From: Nectonema munidae | Lineage: Eukaryota; Nematomorpha; Nectonematoida; Nectonematidae | Length of the DNA: 64,000 nucleotides | Assembly (NCBI GenBank): GCA_030549495.1 | Contig: JAUIRK010000035.1 | Location: forward strand, 186,001 to 250,000 | Direction: 5' to 3' | In this document: piece by piece, positions 1-9,900 of the stretch | How the letters are laid out: each line of letters opens with the position of its first letter | Numbering within the stretch: position 1 is the first letter of the stretch | Notes under the pieces: model-generated | What the model saw: only the letters and a program-made list of their open reading frames with translations | What the model was told of the DNA's origin: nothing | Databases searched by the model: none | Translations under genes and position numbers: made by a program

Positions 1-1639
1 TACTTTAACCTAAAATTTAAAAAAATATATAAAGATTACAATTATAAATAAAATTAAAAAAATTATTCTTGTATAGTTAAAAAAAATATCTGAACATATA
101 ATATGAATTAAAATAAAAAGTACTTCAAGAGGTGGAAGAAAAGCAAGAGCAAGTAAAAATTTGATACACTTGCGAAATGATTCGCTTGTTGAGTATAATC
201 TTCCATAACCTAAGGCTTTGACTTTTCTATAAATACTTTGGGAAAAATGAAAATAGCAGCCTGTAAATTGTGCATTTGGAAATTCCTAAAAAAAAATTTT
301 ATATTATAGTTTTAGTAAAAATTTTATGTAAAAAAACTTTTTTATTAGCAGATAAAATAGCACTTTCATAATCGGATGTAATAGTCTTTACTTGAGAAAC
401 ATTAACATGTAACTTTAAAACTTTATAAATTTCTCTTAAATAAAATGCAACAATGTTAAACCAAAAAATTAGAAATGATAAATAAAACCTGTAAGTTTCT
501 TCTTTTTTATCACAAGCCAGTGAATACAAAATAGGTAGCTGCACTTTATTGTGGAAAGTATGAATTGTTACGATTTGAAGAAACATGTCAGGTGATTTTT
601 TGAAAGTACCATCAATATAAATATTTTCGATTGTTGTAACTTGATTTAAATAATTAAAAATTTTGCCATGAAATACTATGAGCCTTTTATTTGATGGAAC
701 ATATTTGTCCAGTTGTAAAAATGGTACCCCATTTATTGTTTGGTATTTTTCGGGGATTGTAAAGGTAATCAATTTTGGGGGATTTAATCTTTTTTTATTG
801 TATCGAATTCTTCGGAGAATTGTTTGTCTTGATGATGTACTTTCTCTATCATCCTGAGTTAAGATTGACAAGTTATCTCTAAAAAAATTTTTTTAATTAA
901 AAATTATATTTCTTCAAAAAATTACTGATAAATAAGGCTGGTTGCTTTCATAGAGTTTTCTGCCTGATCTTTGATTTTTCTATTGAATTCAGCAACTCTT
1001 TCATTTATTTTATCATGATTGTGTAATACAATTTTGAGTGGTGTCATGGCTGCATTTTTTTTGTAGATAATTCTTCCTAAAATTTGTAATAAATTAAAAA
1101 AATCCCTCATAATAAAACTTATATAATAACAATGTGTTATTGATCACTACTCTCATAAACCTATAATTTTTAGAAGTAAAAATACAAAAAAAATTAGAAA
1201 AATAAAATTTAAATAAGCAAAAAACCAATCTATCTAACAATTATTTATAAAGTAAGATTACATTATTTAAAAAAAATTAATTATTTTTTAACATTTTAAT
1301 AAAAAAACTATCATATATTTTATTGAGTTTATAAAAAAAATTGTTTAATTGCAAAGTATCTAACGTTTTCAGATGTAAAAATAGTTATATTAAACTTTCA
1401 AACTGTTCTAAACGTAATTCTAAGCATGTATTCAAATAGAATTTAAAAAAATCAAAAAACTATTTATTTAATTAGTGCTAGAGTAAATATAAAAATTTTA
1501 TTAAAGTTAATATAAAAATAGCTTCAAAAATTAACTTGAAATAAAAAAGTTTACCTGGACACGACGGTCTTGTACAATAATAATGTAAAGTACTAAAAAA
1601 CTCTTTTTTTTTAAAATATAAGTAACCTTCAATAAGCAT
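1..1639 (-). CDS. FLYWCH zinc finger / MULE transposase-domain protein, 3' end outside window
   Basis: Four exons read on the minus strand: 1639-1555, 1076-926, 878-338 and 285 to near the window edge. GT/AG junctions at 1554/1077, 925/879 and 337/286 join them in phase with no stop; the last two introns are only 47 and 52 bp. The first exons give a FLYWCH finger (GYLYF, then YYCTRPSCPGR, then HNH). The main exon gives the MULE DDE fold: YIDGTFKKSP with the first Asp, PILYSLACDKKEETYRFYL, and TSDYESA with the second Asp. The last exon continues with FPNAQFTGCYFHFSQ and LLALAFLPP, which are typical of the family. MULE proteins are DNA transposases, and many arthropod relatives are annotated as FLYWCH-type host proteins. 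An unbroken frame suggests a young transposon or a domesticated gene. The ATG at 1639 is the first in frame, but an upstream exon is possible. The last exon reaches a stop near position 10 unless another intron intervenes. Confidence 0.8.
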
Positions 1640-1720
1640 CTTCAAATGAAACAAATTAAGAAAGAAAAAAATAAAGCAATAAAGAGTTATGAAAATAATG
1701 ATAGTGAGGTATAGTAAAAC

Positions 1721-2013
1721 ATGTGTGGTAGTGAAGTGATGAGGAAAATAAATGCTTCTTTTATTAGTAGCAAACCATATGCTTCAAATGCGGCAAAATC
1801 AAAAAAAAGAAAAATGTTCAGTTCAGACACTTAAAAATTGTCTGCCTTTCCCCTTCCACACTAATTATTGTGAATAAGTGTGAAAATGTGATGTGAGAAG
1901 TGATTATGCGATGTGTGGCAGTGAAGTGATGAGGAAAATAAATGCTTCTTGCGTAGAAAGCAAACCATATGCATCAAATGCGGCAAGATCAAAAAAAAGA
2001 AAAATGTTCAATT
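1721..2013 (+). repeat. Direct duplication of about 103 bp at 190 bp offset
   Basis: The segment 1721-1823 recurs at 1911-2013 without gaps and with about ten substitutions. Both copies are open in the same plus frame, starting ATG TGT GG: one ends after 37 codons, the other runs on to 2102. The shared peptide contains SEVMRKINAS and the basic stretch SKKRKMF. I do not recognise it. Two substitutions are silent and several change residues, so there is no clear sign of selection. Confidence 0.6.
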
Positions 2014-2302
2014 CTTCTCCACATTCAATGCTTCTCCGTTTACCGATAGGAAGACACTTTCATAAAGCAATAAATCATATGTTCCATATTCTTTTTTATT
2101 AAATTCTTGCTTAGATGAAATGAAGTTTTATTTATTAGACTAACTTGCTAATACAGAAACCTATCCTATAATTTTGCATTGCTGTTATACAGTTATTAAT
2201 CAATCTTTATTGTCACCTTATAACGGAGCATGAGATGGTGGAGATGAATATGCTTTTATTTTATAAAAGCAATAATACTTTTGGACTAATACACCAGCAT
2301 AG
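2014..2302. other. Spacer with no recognised feature
   Basis: AT-rich sequence between the duplication and the large hAT element. The last eight bases (2295-2302, CAGCATAG) are the left target-site copy of that element. Confidence 0.5.
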
Positions 2303-3291
2303 CAGGGGCCCACATCCTGGAAATTATGGGGGGGGGGGGGGGGGGGGTTTTAAGCTTCTTCCAAAAAGGACAACAAATCTTTCTGAATTCCTACTCTTCT
2401 CTTGCCTATTCTATTTCATTCTTAATTAAGCTTAATGTAAACTTTACCCCGCCCTATTAAGCTTAACGTCAACAATGAATGAGGACTTATAAATAGCAAC
2501 ATGCATAACAAAACTTTCTCCCTTCAAATAAATGCGCACCATCTCCAAATTATATGTAGAAAGGGGGTAAGATAATTAATAATAAAAAAAATTTTAAATT
2601 TTATTGAATGAAAAAAATCATTCATTAAATTTTCAGTTGTTCCATTTCTTCTTCCTAATAATGAAATTATTTTATTGAGAAAAATAAATAAAAAAACACA
2701 TCTAAATTACATAACTTTTCTGAGATAATTTCTATCATGTAACTCAAAACTAAAGTTAGAAAACTGTGTATTAGAATTTTTTCATTCTTTTTAGTGTATA
2801 AGAATAAGTGTAAGTTAGTTAGCCTCAAAAAAAGGTATAAAATAAAAATACTTCATTTTTCTATAAATCATTTCATACTTCATTTTTGTCAGCATCATTC
2901 AAAAATAGTTTAGAATTTAAATTGGTGCAAGCAAACACAAAGTACTCAAACTATAATTTTGCCCTAGTCAGCTTCCAAAAACAAAGAATTTTCAAATCCA
3001 AGATTAAAAAATATTAAAGTGTAATAATAAATTTTTTATGAAGCAAAATAAAATAGTTAAATGATACAAACAGAAATAGTCAAACGATAAATTCAGATAC
3101 TCTTACTTGGACATTCTGATTCAAGATTAACAAAAAGAAAATTAACAACTTTTAACCTTTTGCAATGATTTGCCTTTTATAATAACTTTTAAGGAAAAAA
3201 AGCCTATCAGAAAAAGTTATATAGCATCAACAAAAATTAAAAATTTTTACAGCAAAAACTAATTTGACGTATCCACTACAGCATACTCAAT

Positions 3292-3449
3292 GGCTGGCAT
3301 GGCAGGTTGGTTGATATGATGGACTCAGCATGGAAGCCTCTGGGTTCGATTTCTCATCGATACCAATTTGTTCATAGTTTGACATAAGCGGTACATCAGT
3401 GCCTTATCAATGAAAACACACCCGCGGTCGTACCTTTACCTTACCTTTT
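3292..3449 (+). mobile_element. tRNA-derived SINE, family 1, inside hAT copy A
   Basis: There is an A-box-like TTGGTTGATATGATGG at 3307-3322 and a B box GGGTTCGATTTC at 3342-3353, then a body ending in ATGAAAACAC and a TACCTT-type tail. It matches 10163-10312 and, in reverse, 18449-18575 and 47017-47161. Because it sits at the same place in both hAT copies, it was on board before they separated. Confidence 0.7.
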
Positions 3450-4785
3450 ACTCAAAATTGGAAAATTTGCTACATAATTAACATAAGAGAGAAAGGAGAC
3501 AAAATAAACGAATAAAGCAATTTTCACTATTTTAAAATGAAACTGTCTGTTCTCAGAATAATTTCAAAATAATAGGAGGCATAAAAAATGAGAGTTTATC
3601 TTCACTTTATTTGATATTTTCAAGTTTTTATAAGCAGCAAAAGCCAACGTTGAAGTAGCTAACCCTTATAGGGTGATTTGCTAACGTTTTTTTTTAACAT
3701 TTTGTAAGGAATCATAGTATACAAAAAAACGATAGTTTAATCACTTTTCATAAAATTATTTAAGTCTAAGAACATAAAATCCTAAAAAACCATTTAAACT
3801 AACAGAAATCATAAAAATCATAGTATACGAAAACAAGAAAATGATTCCGTTTTTTGACTATTTCTCTCCCTACAAATAAAATTCTGACAGCTGTCATAAA
3901 TAGATCAAGTGCATTTTTAACAACTGAAACATTTTGCTTCGATATTATGTTTTTTTTATTATAATAATCAACAAATTTTCGTAAAAAAATGATCTAATTA
4001 ATTATGTACAGTGTTACTTACAAAATTTAACAATCGAACATTATCAACAAATAGAGTATTTTTGCTTTTAAACGGAATAGCTAGTCAAAATATTCATTCC
4101 CAAATAGTTTTCAAATGTTACAAAATGTAACAAACGTACTGATAAAGATTAAAAGTGACCTTTGTTGAAAAAATATTTTAACGCGAGTCTGACAATATTC
4201 ATTGATATAAACTTGTAACGATTAATAACTTTATTTTTCTCTCATTTAAAAACAAACAAATTTTCATTTTTGCAAAATGTTTGGTGTATTAAGTTATGTT
4301 AAAAGTAAAACTTCAAATTGTGAGAGCCAGTGGGTTAATTAAAGTTAAAACATGAAGCTTGCTCTGTTGAGAATTGATGGAACTAAATTTTTACCAAAAA
4401 TCTGTGATTAATTTGAATAGCTGAACTTTGGTATCACTAAAAAAGGTTCTGAAAATATTGAACTTATATTCCTCTAAAAACTAGTTTCTAATGAGATAAA
4501 ATAAAATTATTTTTAATTTAACTCTAAATACAAATTAGAAAGAAGAGAACTGAATGAGATAGGAGAGCTTAACAAGGGAAGAGGGCTTGAACGAAAGAAG
4601 AGAGCTTGAGTGATTCAGTTTTATCAGAGAAAAGCAGAGAATGAGACCGAAAGAGATCGAATCGCTGTGAAAGAGATGAGAAAAACTTGGTGGATCACCA
4701 ACATGTGTTTGCTCAAAAATACTCCAAGACCCTTTGAGACACTGTGATAAACATTGCTTAGGTTTTGTATTCATTTTTGAAAAAT

Positions 4786-5071
4786 TGGATTTTATTATTT
4801 TTTTTAACCCTTCCCTTCTTTTTTAAAATATTTTTTATAAAATTTCCAGACAGGCTGGGTTTTTTTTTTCCCCGAAAGTCCCCCTTCCCCTTTTTTCCTC
4901 TCTTTTTACATTCTTTTGTTTTAAAAATCTCCATACCCCCAAAAAATTTTTTTATTTTTTTTTAATAAAAAAGAAAAAAACCAATACCAACTTAAAAAAA
5001 ATGGGGGGGGGGGGGGGGGGGGGGGTCATTTTCGCCCTCTGAAAACACTTGGGGGAGGGGGGGGGGGGGGG
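4786..5071. repeat. Low-complexity homopolymer stretch
   Basis: Long runs of T, C and A are followed by G23 (5003-5025) and G15 (5057-5071). The matching part of copy B (about 11820-12023) is ordinary sequence with a single G14 run. This stretch of copy A is either rapidly evolved simple sequence or poor base calling. Confidence 0.6.
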
Positions 5072-5199
5072 ATCGCCCCCGGATGTGCGCCCCCGCAGCA
5101 TAGAATAAAAGACACATTTTATTCAAGTAAATGATACTCTTAATATTTCATTTTTGACTGCTCAATTTTTTCTACTTTTAAAAGTGTTCTTATGGAGGT

Positions 5200-6516
5200 A
5201 CCTACGTCTTCTAAACCGAAAAATGTTGATATTTTGGATCGTGCATTACTGTTGTTGAACTAAATGTAAAATCATAATCAGCATAATAATTTTAAAGTAC
5301 CGCTTAATACACTACTAACTTTGCTGGAATCTTCAAATAAAATCAAGGAATCTTACGAGAAAAGTGGAAAAAAGCGTAAAAAATAAGAAAGAGTCTTTAC
5401 ACCGATGTTAAAAAGGCCCTTTTTCTTTGGTTCAAAAATGCTAAATCCCAATCATTGTTCAGGACCTCTACTTTTGGTTAAAGCCCAAAAATTTGCCTCG
5501 GATTTAAATCAATTCGAATTTAAATGCAGTGACGGTTGGCTTCACAGGTTTACAAAAGACATTCTATAATTTTGGGACAATTTTTGGTGAATCAAAAGAT
5601 GTTCCAGTGAAACCATTAAACGAATTGTTTGAATAAAATTTGCTTCCAATTTTTGGTACCTATGCAATTGAGGATTTTTATAATTTTGACGAAATAGGTT
5701 TTATTACCATCTACATCATTTTTTGCTGAGAGGAGAAGAATGCCATGGTGGAAAATTTTCAAAAAAAAGTCTAACTATATTAGTAGGGCAAAGATGACAG
5801 GTAATGATAAACTTTCCCTATTGGTAATTGACAAATCGTCGAAACCCCGTTATTTTAAATGTGTAAGAACTTTGCCAGCAGAATATAAAGCTAATAAAAA
5901 AGCTTAGATGGTGGAATATTTCTTTCATGGTTGAAAAAGCTAAATAACTGTTTTCGATCCCAAAGTGACATATTCTTGTTTTTGATAGCGTATCATCTCA
6001 TCCAAAGACAACTCTAAAAGATATAACCTAACAATTTCTTCCAACAAATACAACATCACATGCCCAACTTATGAACCAGGTAGTTATAAAAAAACTTAAA
6101 ATTTCATTACGGAGTCATGTTAGTTGAAAAACTAATTCCTGCTGTAGAGAATAACTCTGTTTATTCAATCAACGTTCTAGATGCTCTACATATGATTCGC
6201 CAAACGTGATCTTTAGACACTAGTCAAACTATTTAAAATTGCTTTAAATATGCTGCTTTCGTGCAATCTATAGAAGAATACACAAGTGAATATCCAGAGA
6301 GTTTCAGTGAAAACACCACCAACTGCCACTAATGCTCAAGAACTTTGCGATGAAATAATGAGATTCTTGCAAACTCAAAACGACGCACAAGAAGCGTTTG
6401 ATTGTATGACGAAGATAGAAAATTTCATCAAACAATACCCGATTTTTTTAAAAAGTAAAAATGATTCAATATGTTTTACTGTATTTTTTTTAGCTTTAGG
6501 GGTCGCTTACAAATAA
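5200..6516 (+). pseudogene. Decayed pogo/Tigger (jerky-like) transposase
   Basis: Fragments in shifting plus frames follow the order of a CENP-B/Tigger transposase. There is an end-of-HTH piece (ILESSNKIKESYEKSGKKRK-like) near 5320-5380. Next is the second DNA-binding domain with FKCSDGWLHRFTKDI near 5518-5565. The DDE core then follows: NFDEIGF-like near 5685, LVIDKSSKPRYFK near 5823, and the degenerate VFDSVSSHP near 5972 and TTSHAQLMNQVV near 6050. The last is where PmDQG is expected, so the third Asp appears changed. An open tail of 76 codons closes at 6516. Many frame breaks mark it as old. I found no terminal repeats; its left end lies just beyond hAT copy A. Confidence 0.75.
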
Positions 6517-6991
6517 TGTCAACCAAAACAAAATTAATTAATTAATTTGACAAATTGCAACTTTGTTAAGTACAAAACAAGCCAAAAACTGATCAGAGAG
6601 AGAGTGCAGGGTTCGAAAGTGAACAAAAATGAGTTGTTGTCATTTGCAATGACCCCTTATTACTATTAACTCATTGAAAGAATTTAATAGACATTGAACT
6701 TTACTGCTTTACTTTTTTGTACTTCTCGGTTATAATGAAACTCGCCTTCTATCAAATAAACAACAGTTCCCCTTCAACTTTGTTATACCGTTTTACTGTT
6801 TTATAAATTTCAAAATTTTAGCGGTGGACTAGAGCCCCCTCTTGCCCCTGCCTGACTTCAGCTCGGTTCCCATCACTAGTGGGTACCTTAATATCCGTAC
6901 AGGCCTGGACTTTGATAAGTATACTTTATGCGTGTATGCAATATATTTGACCTAGGTTGAAAAGTCATTGAATCATGTACTTTTATTTCAG
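6517..6991. other. Spacer before first visible NIPSNAP exon
   Basis: Mostly featureless. 6820-6890 is locally GC-rich (GAGCCCCCTCTTGCCCC) and resembles the ends of transposons elsewhere in the window. The tract ending TTTTATTTCAG at 6991 is the acceptor of the NIPSNAP exon. Confidence 0.4.
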
Positions 6992-9900
6992 GCAGATTTC
7001 AGAGATATGTCTTCTCTCACAACTTACTCTGAAGATAAAATTTATGAACTTAGAATTTATTATCTTTACCCAGAAAAAGTGAATGAGTACAAAAAACTGA
7101 CATCAGAATACATTTTCATGAAAGAAGAAGTCTGCAAGCTTCTCGGATATTGGTATAGTGAACTTGGCTCTCTCAATGTAGTGTATCACTTATACGAATT
7201 TGGTACATTTTACTTATTGCTTTTATTAAACTCAGAGTTGGAAAAGCATTCGTTTGTTAGCACGAAAACTTTTAAACAATTTTGTCTCCCAAGTCTATTT
7301 GAGATATATTGATGAAATTTTTTAATTTATTTTAGATAAAGAAAATTGGAATGATCTCTATACGTGCCTCACTAGCTAATAGTGAAATACTTAACATTTT
7401 TATCTAATAATTTATAATCAATGCACTTTTCATTAGAAATGTATTTTTTACTAACCCAAGGAAATAGAACATTGCTTGAGGTGTTTATGTGATTTTCCCA
7501 CTCTGGCTTTTGGTTTTAGGATTTAATTTGTAATTTGAATTGAAACTATCCTAGATTCATTTGAGCATAAGAACGCGGTGAAACTTGAATTGGCTGAAAA
7601 TTCAAAATGGGTGAAGTACTACATCAAAGAAGTGATGCCTCTTATTCAATATCAACAGAGTATCATATTGACCAAATTGCTTGATGGCGACAACGTCTTT
7701 TCTGTTGGTAAATTTTTAAAAATTTTAATGTAAAAATATGAAGGTGTGTCGGTTTAATTGCGTTTTGCTTCCTTCTGCTTTTATCATTTGTCAAAAGAAA
7801 AAAGTAGCTAAAAAATTATTTTTGGCTTAAATATCTATAAAAAAAAGACTCAAATAGCCCATTTTTTCAAAATGTCAAGTAGGGATGTACCGGATAGCAA
7901 CAAAGCCGGATGACCGTATGACGGATATTTGGCTTTTGAAAAGATTCGGATTCGGATATCCGATAAGGATTACTGGATATTCAGCAGGATATTAAATCAA
8001 TTCACATAATTATTCAGTTCAGCGATTTTATTATTAAAGAAAAAGAATAATCTAGTTGCATTTATTTAACCTTCACAACAAATTAAAATTTTTTTTATCA
8101 AAAAATAGAAAAACTTGCAAATTGGAAATATTCACATAGAAGGTTTAACAATAATATATATCAATTTAAAAAACATCATTAAAAATTGACAAAGTTTGAT
8201 TTATAATTTTTTAACTGTACTTTATTTTGAAATATTTGCAAAATTATTTTGAATATTCTTGTGAAAAAGTGAAAAGTTCTAAAATGAATTGATTTAGAAA
8301 TAAATTTAACATATTTTTTTATTTTCAACTTAGATTAATATTTGGAGTGTATTTATTTTGAATTAACAAATATTTGATTAAAAAAAATATTTGTTATAAA
8401 AGTTTTACAATTTTTCTAGAAAAATAGAAAGATAACAAATTTTGGTTTATCTTTTTATTCATAAATGTTCTTTCAAATTTCTTTAAATTAAGTTAAACAT
8501 AAAAAAATGATATCTTTGTGCTATTGCTCAAAATAATAGCAATTTAATATTAGTTATCGGGCCGGATTATCTGAATATTCGCTAAAATTTGAAGTAAGGC
8601 CGGATTTCGGATAGTAAAATTTTACTCGCATATTCGGTCAATCAGATATTTTTCGGTTATCCGGCACATCCCTAAATCCAACACATAAAATATATACGAA
8701 ATATTGTTTTTAAAATAAATCAAAAGTTTTTTATATATCTGAATAAATTTTTTTACCTCGTTAATGCTACCCTGTTTCCAAAAACGTTATCTATGTTTTT
8801 TTTATACCTAATCTTGTCTTTTTGGATTGATAATCTTGAGTTTGATGATACTGTGCTTTCAATCGACCAATTCAAGGTACGTTACTAATGTTACCTCCCA
8901 CACATGCCGATTCCTAAGTAGAGGAGTTATTTTCCTTTATGCTGAAACCATAAGGGAGAGCTTTAACTGCAACGCCATCTACTCATGCTGCTTTGAAAGA
9001 TTGTTCTCTGCTCTCAAAATCATTGGATCCGATACAATTGCTTCTTTAAAAGAATATAAACAAAAGTTAGTTTATTTTTGAGAACATTTTAAGTCGGAAA
9101 ATCAATTGGCTATGTATTTTACTTATATGAATCTAAAAATTTAATAAATTTGCAGTCTTGTGTTTTAGTATTATTTTATCACCATGCCTTTTATTAATTA
9201 ATTTACTGTTTTTATCTAAAAAATCGTATATGAAAAACCAATAGCAACTTGTGCGGAGTCTAATTCCAGTTAACGTCATGTCGAATACTTCTCATAGCGC
9301 ATGATTAAAAAATGCAAACCAAGTTCTATTAGAAATGAATTCGGACTCGGAGGCGAGCTTTTTTGTTTCGACTTCGCCACGACATTATGCTTTATTTTTA
9401 TATAATATAATTGCTTAACGCATTTATTAAGTGTACTACTCATTATTTGCAACTCAAAAATTTATATTCTTTTTATGACAAAATCTCTGAATCAAATATT
9501 CAAGTACTTAAACGTGTTGCTTAATATGAATACTAAAGCAGATACGCTTCCAAATATGTAAAATTTTCACGTTTGAACAAAAATATGGCAGCAAAATAAG
9601 TATATAAGCCTCATCCTCAAAATTATTGGGGGGGGGGGGGATTTTTTTGTTGCAATTTTCAAAATTAGTGGTCTGGAAATACCACGGGAGATCAGATATT
9701 CAAGCAATCCTTTAAAATAAAGTGTATTCAGCGCATACCTAAAGTCCTAAATTTATAAGACTACTTTATATTTTTTTACAAAATTGGTGAATTTAAATAC
9801 TATACTTCCAGCGAAAATATTTTAATTAAGTTTGCAGAATATACACTAGTTTAAAAAAAAAAAGGTGATTGATTCAGGGGCAAGGGTATAAAATGAAGTT

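Larger units (their letters stand above)
2303..5095. mobile_element. Large non-autonomous hAT-type element, copy A
   Basis: Exact 8-bp target duplications CAGCATAG lie at 2295-2302 and 5096-5103. The termini match as inverted repeats (CAGGGGCCCACATCC against CGGGGGCGCACATCC, 13 of 15). CA-starting termini with 8-bp duplications are the hAT signature. No transposase frame is visible. The interior matches copy B (9609-12050) over most of its length, for example 3460-3600 against 10325-10460 and 3880-3950 against 10965-11030. It carries a tRNA-derived SINE and runs of 20, 23 and 15 G near its ends. Its insertion lies about 1.9 kb upstream of the first NIPSNAP exon found. Confidence 0.85.

Noticed and set aside
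4535-4774. 79-codon minus frame
   Set aside because: Lies inside hAT copy A, is not kept in copy B and shows no domain.
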